From Calditrichota bacterium (GTDB lineage Bacteria; Calditrichota; Calditrichia; Calditrichales; Calditrichaceae), in the NCBI GenBank assembly GCA_024278755.1, contig JAJRSO010000020.1, positions 83,174-147,173 on the forward strand: DNA of 64,000 nt. The letters are read 5' to 3'. Positions 7,505 through 15,280 of the stretch are shown in pieces. How positions within the stretch are numbered: position 1 is the first letter of the stretch; each line of letters opens with the position of its first letter. The notes beneath the pieces were generated by a model that saw nothing but the letters and a program-made list of their open reading frames with translations, had not been told where the DNA came from and did no database searches. A program made the position numbers and the translations under genes.

Positions 7505-9826
7505 TTAGCGCACAAGAAGCATCTGCTTTACACTGCTCTTTCCTGCAATATTAAGCTTGTAAAAATACATTCCGCTTGAAACATTCTGACCGAAATCATT
7601 GGTTGCATTCCAACGGAAAGTGTATTTTCCGGCGCCCAGAACACCATTGAATAACGTTTTAACACGCTGTCCTAAAATATTATACACATCAAGTCTTACC
7701 TGTTGAAATTGTTTTCCCTGAATGTATAGCGGAATTGTTGTGGCCGGGTTAAACGGATTGGGGTAATTCTGTTGTAAATCAAACCCGGAAGGCAGTTCTG
7801 CAAGAGCACTATTTCCCACGGACGTTACAGAAAGAGCGGCGCCCAGTTTTACCTGTACGGCATCCGACGAAACATCATCCTGCTGTGCCCATACGGTTAC
7901 TTCATCTCCAGCCGAATAAACGCTTAAATCAACCGGTTGATAAGTTTCATTTAGGATAATGGTGGACGCATTTATTCGGATTTCCTGCCCACCGACTATC
8001 AAAAGATTACCGGAAAAACCATTTAAAGTTGCACTGTACACACTCATACCGGGAGAGTCTTCCAGCTTTATTCGCACAGCAAGGTACGTGCCGTCGCTCT
8101 GAATGTACGCTTTTACTTCTACATACTGTCCGGCAGACAAATCACTTAACAACAGAGTCGCGCCGGTATAATCGTGAATGGTGGTTGAATCATCAATAAA
8201 AATCGTAATTCCACCGAGCATCAAAAAATCGGTTCCAATGCTATCAATAGATGCAGATAATTCGATACGGCCAATTTTTTCATCTTCCAGCTTTATGCGT
8301 TTCGCCAGCCATGAACCGTCATCCAGGCGGATTGCTTTAATTTCCACAAAGTCGGCTATGTTGATTTGACTGAGTGTGACGGGCAACCGGTTAATATCCA
8401 GAATAATAGTTGCGTCGTCGACCATAAAGGTTACCTGATTAACCTGTATCCAATCTGTTCCTAACGAATCCACATATCCTTCAAATTCAACGGAGTACTC
8501 ATAAAAGGATTTAATTTTAATTTGAGAGGCAAAAACACTACCGTCATCCTGCAGATAGCCTTTTACTTTTACACGTTGTCCTTTTTCCAAATCGGAAAAC
8601 GCAAGAGTACTGTTCCTATGGCCTTTAATTTCACTTGTCTCATCGATATAGATCATATATCCGAACACGATAATAGCGTTGTTTGCCACCGAATCGATAA
8701 TGCCGGTAAAATGTATGGAATTCATATATTCTTCTTCGATTTCGATTTTACGGGCAAGGTAGCTGCTATCGGCCTGAATGGCGGCTTTAATCTCTACGGA
8801 CATACCTTGCGTCAATTCATTTAAACTACCTTTTCGGTGGTTACCAAACATGACAACGGTTTGGGCATTGGTATAAAAGGTAACACCGTTAACAATTACA
8901 TAATCGACGCCTAAAGAATCAATGATTCCTTTAAATTCCATCTGATGTTCATCGGCGTTACAACACTGATTCATTATTTTTATTTCTTTGGCCCATAAGG
9001 TGTCATCTGCCTGTTTACGGGATTCTATTTTTACAAATAAGCCGGGCGTGAGATCGGAAAGACTCATATAAGAATGATTGTCACCCTTAATTTCGGTTTG
9101 ATCATTCACAAAAAACCGTAGTCCGTTTACATCAATAAAATCAATACCTACCGAATCGATAGTTCCCGAGTATTCCATGTCATACTCATCGTGGTGTGTG
9201 TTTTTATCTTCCAGTTTGATTCTACTTGCCAGGTAGCTTCCATCCTCCAGTTCATATGCTTCCACTTCAACATAATCTCCGATTTGCAGGTCCGAATAAG
9301 AGAAGGTGTTATGGCGCATATCGCTTACGACCGTGTTGGAATCTGTCCGGAACACATAACCGTCGACTATCAGGCTGTCGGCGCCGATAGAGTTGATATA
9401 TCCTTTAAGTTCAAACTCTTTGCCGTCGCCGGCCGGCCGGTATTGATAGGTGAATTGCGCTTCATATTCCGCTTCGTTTCCGTTATGATCTTTAAGTTTT
9501 GCTTCCCAGTCCCATTCACCTGTCTCCGGAAGACCGTCAAGCACGAATGTCGCTTCAAAATATCCGTTGAATTTATTCGTAAACTGTCCTTCAAAATCAG
9601 ACATATGAGAGCGTTTAATCATCCATTTCATTTTCATCATATTATTAACATTTAAATTTGGCGCAAATACATTCATATACAAAGTGTCGCCTTCATTGAA
9701 ATGGTATAGACTGCTATCCGCCCCGGTTTGATTGGAAAGCACATAGTAGCCCTGGGCAAATGTGCTTGTAAACGGCAGCGCCGAAAACAGCAAAGCCAAA
9801 AGCATCGCACGTAGATTCTTGTTCAT
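7505..9826 (-). CDS. Secreted protein of seven DUF5666-like repeats with type IX sorting domain
   Basis: A 773-residue protein with a signal peptide (LLALLFSALPFTSTFAQ). A short beta-rich region at about 30-130 is followed by seven tandem units of about 70-80 residues. Each unit runs roughly: GxIDSxGxDxIxVNGxxFxVDxxT, then DLxxGxxVEVKAxxxDDGxxLAxxIKLED. This is the DUF5666 pattern, a small beta-barrel module of unknown ligand. The seventh unit has lost the LAxxIK part. The last 90 residues (QQNYPNPFNPATTI... to SVKQMLLVR) are a type IX sorting domain. An RBS (CGGAGG) lies just before ATG 9826. The gene stands alone with its own terminator. Adhesin or surface-layer roles are possible, but nothing here decides. 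Confidence 0.85.
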   Translation of the reverse strand: MNKNLRAMLLALLFSALPFTSTFAQGYYVLSNQTGADSSLYHFNEGDTLYMNVFAPNLNVNNMMKMKWMIKRSHMSDFEGQFTNKFNGYFEATFVLDGLPETGEWDWEAKLKDHNGNEAEYEAQFTYQYRPAGDGKEFELKGYINSIGADSLIVDGYVFRTDSNTVVSDMRHNTFSYSDLQIGDYVEVEAYELEDGSYLASRIKLEDKNTHHDEYDMEYSGTIDSVGIDFIDVNGLRFFVNDQTEIKGDNHSYMSLSDLTPGLFVKIESRKQADDTLWAKEIKIMNQCCNADEHQMEFKGIIDSLGVDYVIVNGVTFYTNAQTVVMFGNHRKGSLNELTQGMSVEIKAAIQADSSYLARKIEIEEEYMNSIHFTGIIDSVANNAIIVFGYMIYIDETSEIKGHRNSTLAFSDLEKGQRVKVKGYLQDDGSVFASQIKIKSFYEYSVEFEGYVDSLGTDWIQVNQVTFMVDDATIILDINRLPVTLSQINIADFVEIKAIRLDDGSWLAKRIKLEDEKIGRIELSASIDSIGTDFLMLGGITIFIDDSTTIHDYTGATLLLSDLSAGQYVEVKAYIQSDGTYLAVRIKLEDSPGMSVYSATLNGFSGNLLIVGGQEIRINASTIILNETYQPVDLSVYSAGDEVTVWAQQDDVSSDAVQVKLGAALSVTSVGNSALAELPSGFDLQQNYPNPFNPATTIPLYIQGKQFQQVRLDVYNILGQRVKTLFNGVLGAGKYTFRWNATNDFGQNVSSGMYFYKLNIAGKSSVKQMLLVR

Positions 9827-9875
9827 GTGTTACCTCCGATTGGTTATAAAACTGTGATTGAATTACGGTTGTTCT

Positions 9876-9891
9876 TTCAAATGGTGTGCCA
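9876..9891 (-). promoter_or_regulatory. Possible sigma-54 promoter (imperfect)
   Basis: On the reverse strand TGGCAC, five bases, then TTGAA. The -24 half is perfect, but the -12 half has A in place of the C of TTGC. Its distance to the ATG at 9826 is similar to that of the consensus site before the kelch gene. It may be a weaker member of the same regulon or a chance match. Confidence 0.4.
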
Positions 9892-9923
9892 TAAATGCAA
9901 ACGGCCGTATACAAAGGTTTAGC

Positions 9924-9953
9924 CCGTTCCGGATGTTTTTAAATCCGGAACGG
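9924..9953. repeat. Perfect 11-bp inverted repeat upstream of the DUF5666 gene
   Basis: CCGTTCCGGAT and ATCCGGAACGG are exact reverse complements separated by eight bases. There is no U-run on either side, so a terminator is unlikely. It lies upstream of the candidate -24 element and could be a regulator-binding site. Confidence 0.5.
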
Positions 9954-10166
9954 AGTGCAAATAATAATAGCGCAGCGCAAAATGTGCGCACCTAAAATCC
10001 CAATTAGAATAAAATTTGTACGGAACGCCTGTGTCTTTTTCTTTCTCCGGACTGGTATGCGTTTTGTATCGATTATCACAACTATTTTTCTTTTGTGTTG
10101 ATTCTTATTTGATTATTAAGGAAATTATTCACGTAATTCTAGCAATAGGAAGGATAGGCTTTTTTT
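9954..10166. other. Space upstream of the cytochrome operon
   Basis: This AT-rich leader holds no gene. The promoter of the cytochrome operon should be here, but no strong consensus was recognised. TGGTATGCGTTTTGT near 10055 resembles a -24/-12 site but lacks the GC of the -12 half. An AGGAAGGATAGG purine block before 10167 can serve as the ribosome site. Confidence 0.4.
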
Positions 10167-11222
10167 GTGATTGCAAGAGTAAAAAATAAACAAAAATGTG
10201 TTTTTATGTTAAAATACAGGACGCTTAGAATCCTTACACTTTTTGCGTTAACCGGATTGGTTTATATGATTATTTGCGGAACTGCTTTTGCCGTTGCGGT
10301 GAATGCCGATAAAGCGTTTCCCTATTCCGTTAAATGGGTCGGAGCCTTCTCCGGTTCTAAAGATTTTAAGCAAAAAGAAGGTTTCTTTTCCGGCATTTTA
10401 AAACTGATAACCGGTTCCGATGCATTTACCCTGAAACGCCCCGTTGCCGTATGGAACAGTCCGGACGGAAATTTACGTGTGCTCGATCAGGAATTGCAGT
10501 CACTCCTATTAATCCGGCAAAACGACCGCGACATTAAATCGGCTTCTTCCTTTCCCTCTCTGGTTTCTATGTGCATGACAAAAAGCGGTGTTTTGTATTT
10601 TACAGACTCCAAACGAAATGGGGTGTTTATTCAGGAGACTCCGGATAAAACACCCCATTTGTTTAATAAAAATGTTTCGTTAAATCGTCCCACAGGAATT
10701 GCATTTCTGGAGCAAAAACAGGAAATATGGGTTGTGGAGACGGGCGCACATCGCATTGCTATTCTGGATAGTAAAGGGAAGTTCCTTCGCTATATTGGTA
10801 AAAGAGGCATTTCCGCCGGTGAATTTAACTTTCCTACTTTTATATGGATTGATACCAGTGGCACTGTATATATTGTGGATTCCATGAACTTTCGAGCCCA
10901 GATTTTAAGCAGTTCCGGTCTTGTGCTCACTGTTTTCGGGGAGGCCGGAGATGCCAGCGGCTACTTTGCGCGTCCCAAAGGGATTGCCACCGATACATTT
11001 GGCCATATCTATATTGCAGATGCTCTGTTTCATACGGTTCAGGTGTTTGATCAAAAAGGAAACTATCTCTATCATTTTGGCGAGCAGGGAAGCGCCAAAG
11101 GTAAATTTTGGATGCCTATGGGCATATTTATCGGGGAGGACGATCGCATTTTTGTTGCCGATAGTTACAACCACCGTATTCAGATTTTTAAGATACAACA
11201 AAGGGAATCAAATGACGGGTAG
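10167..11222 (+). CDS. Secreted NHL-repeat beta-propeller protein
   Basis: A 351-residue protein, first gene of the cytochrome operon. GTG 10167 is taken as the start because of the purine-rich block upstream; ATG 10206 is an alternative. A signal segment covers about residues 18-44 (LRILTLFALTGLVYMIICGTAFA). From about 160 onward there are NHL repeats, for example LNRPTGIAFL, FNFPTFIWIDTSGTVYIVDS, FARPKGIATDTFGHIYIADA and FWMPMGIFIGEDDRIFVADS, forming a propeller. NHL proteins are often encoded beside multiheme cytochromes in metal-reducing bacteria, where their role is unclear (assembly or docking). The stop overlaps the next gene by 11 bases. A second NHL protein is encoded at 13599 in the same operon. 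Confidence 0.85.
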   Translation: MIARVKNKQKCVFMLKYRTLRILTLFALTGLVYMIICGTAFAVAVNADKAFPYSVKWVGAFSGSKDFKQKEGFFSGILKLITGSDAFTLKRPVAVWNSPDGNLRVLDQELQSLLLIRQNDRDIKSASSFPSLVSMCMTKSGVLYFTDSKRNGVFIQETPDKTPHLFNKNVSLNRPTGIAFLEQKQEIWVVETGAHRIAILDSKGKFLRYIGKRGISAGEFNFPTFIWIDTSGTVYIVDSMNFRAQILSSSGLVLTVFGEAGDASGYFARPKGIATDTFGHIYIADALFHTVQVFDQKGNYLYHFGEQGSAKGKFWMPMGIFIGEDDRIFVADSYNHRIQIFKIQQRESNDG

Positions 11223-12906
11223 ATTTATTTCATTGTTTATACTTGTTGCATTTTCTTCGTTTGTTTTTTCACAATCCGTTGTGAATACGGTGCATAATCT
11301 TTCGGCAAATGGTCCCGGGACGGTAAAGGCAAGCAGTGAAACCGAGGTTTGCATTTTTTGCCACACACCACATAACAGCAGTCCCCGTAAACCGTTATGG
11401 AATCGCGAAGACCCCGGTTTAAATTACACGTTATACAACAGCTCTACTATCCAGGCTTCACCGGGGCAACCCGACGGCGCGTCTCTTTTATGTTTGTCCT
11501 GCCATGATGGCACAATCGCTCTGGGCAACGTACTCAGCTTAAACGAACCGATTGTATTTAACAATGGTGTAACGGTAATGCCGTCGGGTGCGTCAAATTT
11601 ATCCACCGATTTGTCTGATGACCATCCGGTATCATTTATATACGACGCCTCTTTAGCGGCGGCAGATAATGAACTGGCCGATCCCGCTTCGCTCAGCGGA
11701 CCGGTGCATCTGGAAAATAATAAATTGCAATGCACCGCCTGTCATGATGCTCATAAAGATATCTATCATGATTTTTTAACCGTAAACAACCAAAACTCGG
11801 AATTATGCCTCTATTGTCATCAAAAAACAGGTTGGGATAATGCCAGTCATAAAACATCTCTGGCTACATGGAACGGATCGGGAGACGACCCGTGGCCGCA
11901 TTCGGATTTTTCAACCGTTAGTGAAAATGGCTGCGAAAATTGTCACCAGCCGCATACAGCCGCAGGCGCACTGCGCATCTTAAATTATTATCGCGAAGAA
12001 GACAATTGTTTTATTTGCCACAGCGGAACGGTGGCTTCTAAAAATGTAGAGGCCGATTTTGGCAAGCAATGGATTCACAATGTAACACCCACAACAAATG
12101 TGCACGATCCCGAAGAGCTTTTGCCGGTTCAGACGGAGCACGTAGAATGTGTTGACTGTCATAATCCTCATATGGCCGGGTCGATAGTAGCAACAGCTCC
12201 CGACGCCAGCGCCTATATACAGGGAGTGCCCGGTATTAATTCGGGCGGCACAGCCGTTAATTCTATTCAATTTGAATATGAGCTGTGTTACAAATGCCAT
12301 GCCGACAGCCCTGATAAACCCGGCACCAATATTCCCAGACAAATCGAACAAACCAATGTGCGTCTGGAATTTGATTTGGGAAATCCCTCCTTTCACCCCG
12401 TGGAAGGAGCGGGGAAAAATATGGATGTTCCCAGTTTAATTACTCCTTATTCGGAATCGAGCGTCATTTATTGTACCGAATGCCATGCCAGTAATAACAG
12501 TTCGGTAAAGGGACCGCACGGATCGGATTACACCCATTTATTAAAGTTTAATTACGAGACAGCAGATTTTACAACGGAATCCTATCAGGCATATGAATTG
12601 TGTTACCAGTGTCACGACAGAAACAGCATTATAAACAATACCAGTACACAGTTTGCCGAAGATGTACACCAGCAACATATCGTGGACGAAGATACGCCGT
12701 GCAGTGTGTGCCACGATGCTCACGGCATTAGCAGTACACAGGGGAATACAACAAACAATACACATCTGATTAATTTTAACACATCTGTCGTACGGGCCAG
12801 TAACGGTGGCGGTTCACGGCTGGAATTTATTGATAATGGTAATTTTGCAGGCGAATGCTTCCTGTACTGCCACGGAAAAAATCATAATCCAAGAAGCTAT
12901 AATTAA
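11212..12906 (+). CDS. Secreted multiheme c-type cytochrome, about 12 hemes
   Basis: A 564-residue protein starting at ATG 11212, within the end of the NHL gene. The signal peptide is FISLFILVAFSSFVFSQS. There are eleven CXXCH sites (CIFCH, CLSCH, CTACH, CLYCH, CENCH, CFICH, CVDCH, CYKCH, CTECH, CYQCH, CSVCH), several in the paired form CXXCHxxH. A twelfth site near the C-terminus has an extra residue (CFLYCH, CX3CH). Heme attachment implies a periplasmic, outer-membrane or extracellular location. The dense heme spacing suits electron wire function. It belongs to the doubled-CXXCH group of cytochromes rather than to a named family that could be assigned by eye. The neighbouring barrel and cytochromes point to electron transfer across the outer membrane. 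Confidence 0.9.
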   Translation: MTGRFISLFILVAFSSFVFSQSVVNTVHNLSANGPGTVKASSETEVCIFCHTPHNSSPRKPLWNREDPGLNYTLYNSSTIQASPGQPDGASLLCLSCHDGTIALGNVLSLNEPIVFNNGVTVMPSGASNLSTDLSDDHPVSFIYDASLAAADNELADPASLSGPVHLENNKLQCTACHDAHKDIYHDFLTVNNQNSELCLYCHQKTGWDNASHKTSLATWNGSGDDPWPHSDFSTVSENGCENCHQPHTAAGALRILNYYREEDNCFICHSGTVASKNVEADFGKQWIHNVTPTTNVHDPEELLPVQTEHVECVDCHNPHMAGSIVATAPDASAYIQGVPGINSGGTAVNSIQFEYELCYKCHADSPDKPGTNIPRQIEQTNVRLEFDLGNPSFHPVEGAGKNMDVPSLITPYSESSVIYCTECHASNNSSVKGPHGSDYTHLLKFNYETADFTTESYQAYELCYQCHDRNSIINNTSTQFAEDVHQQHIVDEDTPCSVCHDAHGISSTQGNTTNNTHLINFNTSVVRASNGGGSRLEFIDNGNFAGECFLYCHGKNHNPRSYN

Positions 12907-12934
12907 TTAAACAATTAACATACGGAGGTACCTC

Positions 12935-13552
12935 ATGCGTGCTTTTAAAATTTTGTTTACATCCTTTTTAATGCTCTGGATTGTAAACCTGTCAGCACAA
13001 TCAATTGTAGGTTCGGCGCACGATTTCTCGGATGATAACTGGAATACCACAGGACAAATTTGTCTGGTTTGCCATACACCGCATAATGCCGACGCCAGCA
13101 TCAGCAATGCGCCGTTATGGAATCATGAATCCACCAGTGCAACCTTTACGACCTATACCAGCGCAACGATGGATGCCACAACGGGGCAGCCGGATGCCTC
13201 ATCAAAATTATGCCTGAGTTGCCACGACGGTACGGTTGCCGTGGATAATTTCGGCAATCAGACCGGCGGAACATATTTTATCAGCGGAAATGATAATATC
13301 GGTACGACTCTGAGCGATGATCATCCCATCTCTTTTACCTATGATGCCGCGCTTGCTACCACAGATAACGGCTTGTATGATCCCACAACCGCAAATTCCG
13401 GTTTGGGCGGGACGATTAGCGAAGACCTGTTAATTGGCGGGCAGGTTAAGTGCGCCTCTTGTCATGATGTGCACAACGGTAGCGGAATTGACAAGTTATT
13501 GCGTCTTTCCAATGACGCCAGCGCTCTTTGCCTGACCTGTCATAATAAATAG
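12935..13552 (+). CDS. Secreted tetraheme c-type cytochrome
   Basis: A 205-residue protein with a strong RBS (ACGGAGGTACCTC before ATG) and a signal peptide (ILFTSFLMLWIVNLSAQS). Four CXXCH motifs are present: CLVCH, CLSCH, CASCH and CLTCH. Its opening (VGSAHDFS... CHTPHNADA... PLWNHES) and the later SCHDGTVAV and DDHPISFTYDAALA closely match the first 200 residues of the 12-heme protein just upstream. It is therefore probably a partial duplicate of that gene. The shared DDHPxSFxYDAxLA block is a useful family marker. It would sit in the periplasm or on the surface as an electron carrier. Confidence 0.88.
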   Translation: MRAFKILFTSFLMLWIVNLSAQSIVGSAHDFSDDNWNTTGQICLVCHTPHNADASISNAPLWNHESTSATFTTYTSATMDATTGQPDASSKLCLSCHDGTVAVDNFGNQTGGTYFISGNDNIGTTLSDDHPISFTYDAALATTDNGLYDPTTANSGLGGTISEDLLIGGQVKCASCHDVHNGSGIDKLLRLSNDASALCLTCHNK

Positions 13553-13598
13553 ATACGTTATTCCGTTTTATCGATAAAATTGCGGGTTTCCGAACACT

Positions 13599-14672
13599 AT
13601 GAAAAAACAAATAATTCTCTCCGGATTTCTGATTCTCGGCTTGTGGATGTTAACGCTATCCTGTTCCGCTTCTCTTCGAAACTTAGACATCAGCAAGCCG
13701 ATATTGTTCCCGTCTGCTCCGGATACGGCGCGGATTCAGTTTTTTATGAACATCAGCAATTCTTTGGATGTTGCGGGCAGGCAAACAGCTTTTAGCCACT
13801 ATGTAACGGGGGACGAGGAGGGAAAACCGATAATCAAACCGTATGGTATCGGTGCGTTTAAAGGAAAACTCTACATTTGCGATACCATGTTACCCGGCCT
13901 GGAAATTATTAATCTGAAAAGCGGACAGTTTAAATATTTTATTCCCGAAGGACCCGGGGAGCTAAAAAAACCACTAAACTGCGCTTTTGGAGAAGACGGC
14001 AGCCTGTATGTTTGCGATGTCGGGCGAAATCAGGTAGTGGGGTTTGATCGAAAATTAAACTATCTTTTTGCGCTTGGTGACGGCAAATCGGGCCGGCCTA
14101 CCGATGTGCAGATTTATGATAGAAAAATATGGGTCTGTGATTTGCAGGCCCATCAGATAAAAGTTTACGATAAAGATTCGCAACAGTTGTTGTTTACTTT
14201 TCCCGAAGTAAAAAAAGCCACGCCGCAGTATCTTTTTTCTCCGACAAACATATCCGTGCGTGGTGGTAAAGTGTACGTTACCGATACCGGCGACGCCCGG
14301 ATTAAAGTGTTTACGGATAGAGGAAGATTTATAAAAAGAATTGGCGGTTTTGGAAAATCTCCCGGATTTTTTGTCCGGCCCAAGGGATTAACAACGGATA
14401 ATGACGGATTGCTTTATGTTGTGGATGCCGCCTTTGAAAATGTACAGATGTTCGATGCGCAGGGCCGCATTTTAATGTATTTTGGCGGTTCCAAAAAACA
14501 TGCGGGCAGCATGTGGCTGCCGGCCGGAATTGAGATAAGTTATGAACTGGCGGATTTTTTTAAACCGTATGTTTTTTCGGGATATGTATTAAAATATATC
14601 ATTGCCGTAAGTAATCAGTATGGTCCAAATAAAATAGGGATTTACGGTTTTATCGAGCCGAAGAAAAAATAA
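13599..14672 (+). CDS. NHL-repeat lipoprotein
   Basis: A 357-residue protein with a lipoprotein signal (LGLWMLTLSC, lipid-anchored Cys22). Repeats run from about residue 80 to 320 with motifs such as KPYGIGAFKGKLYICDT, FGEDGSLYVCDVGRNQVVGFD, SPTNISVRGGKVYVTDTGDARIKVF and RPKGLTTDNDGLLYVVDA. This is an NHL propeller related to the one encoded at 10167. No heme motif is present. It lies between two cytochrome genes, and only one base separates its stop from the next start. It may be the lipid-anchored partner that holds cytochromes at the outer membrane; that is inference from context. The RBS is weak. Confidence 0.85.
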   Translation: MKKQIILSGFLILGLWMLTLSCSASLRNLDISKPILFPSAPDTARIQFFMNISNSLDVAGRQTAFSHYVTGDEEGKPIIKPYGIGAFKGKLYICDTMLPGLEIINLKSGQFKYFIPEGPGELKKPLNCAFGEDGSLYVCDVGRNQVVGFDRKLNYLFALGDGKSGRPTDVQIYDRKIWVCDLQAHQIKVYDKDSQQLLFTFPEVKKATPQYLFSPTNISVRGGKVYVTDTGDARIKVFTDRGRFIKRIGGFGKSPGFFVRPKGLTTDNDGLLYVVDAAFENVQMFDAQGRILMYFGGSKKHAGSMWLPAGIEISYELADFFKPYVFSGYVLKYIIAVSNQYGPNKIGIYGFIEPKKK

Positions 14673-14673
14673 T

Positions 14674-15276
14674 ATGCCCGGTATTTTAAAACACAGCTAC
14701 TATCTCGCTGTTTTTTTGCTTTTTGCCGCAGCCTGCAATACGCAAAAAAACTACCAAACGCTCTCAACTTTTTTTGACGGAGTTCCAAAGCCAGAGTCGC
14801 CGAAAGAGGAAAAAAACAAAAAAGCGTCGACGAGTGGGGCGGCCGAACTGAAACTCTTCGATGACTACAAAGGGGCAATGGAAAATGAAAAAAATAAAAT
14901 ACTAAACCGGCCGCTTTCCAGCCATCCGGATTTTCAAAAAAAACAGTGTGAAAAATGCCACAGCGTTCAACATGCCAATCGTGTAAAACAGCGGCAACCG
15001 GAATTATGCTATAAATGCCATAAGCCATTTGAGGAACGCTATTTAAAACTACACGGGCCGGTGGCGGCCGGATTTTGCAATGCCTGCCATACACCCCACC
15101 AGTCGCCATATATTTCCTTGTTACAAATGCCTGTGCGTAAGATTTGTTTGCATTGCCATGATTCCGGAGATGTAAATAAAAATAAAGCCCATAGTTCCGT
15201 TAGCGAACGCTCGTGTATGGAGTGCCATAATGCGCATGGCGGGAGCACGGTAAATTTTTTGAGAAAGAAAATATAA
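14674..15276 (+). CDS. Pentaheme c-type cytochrome lipoprotein
   Basis: A 200-residue protein. The N-terminus ends in a lipobox (LLFAAAC, Cys21), so it is lipid-anchored. A charged linker rich in Lys and Glu follows. Five CXXCH sites lie in the C-terminal half: CEKCH, CYKCH, CNACH, CLHCH and CMECH. The sequence LHGPVAAGFCNACHTPHQSPY repeats the pattern seen many times in the 15-heme protein at 17255 (HGPVAANMCMACHDPHQS), so the two are related. It starts one base after the NHL lipoprotein stop and ends four bases before the barrel gene. A tethered cytochrome encoded beside a porin-like barrel is the arrangement expected in a porin-cytochrome conduit. Confidence 0.9.
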   Translation: MPGILKHSYYLAVFLLFAAACNTQKNYQTLSTFFDGVPKPESPKEEKNKKASTSGAAELKLFDDYKGAMENEKNKILNRPLSSHPDFQKKQCEKCHSVQHANRVKQRQPELCYKCHKPFEERYLKLHGPVAAGFCNACHTPHQSPYISLLQMPVRKICLHCHDSGDVNKNKAHSSVSERSCMECHNAHGGSTVNFLRKKI

Positions 15277-15280
15277 AACC

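Noticed and set aside
10050..10075. Sigma-54 promoter before the cytochrome operon
   Set aside because: TGGTATGCGTTTTGT has the GG but not the GC of the -12 element, and its distance to the start codon is long.
10921..11211. Longer start for the 12-heme cytochrome
   Set aside because: This part lies inside the NHL gene in another frame. The signal peptide begins at 11212.
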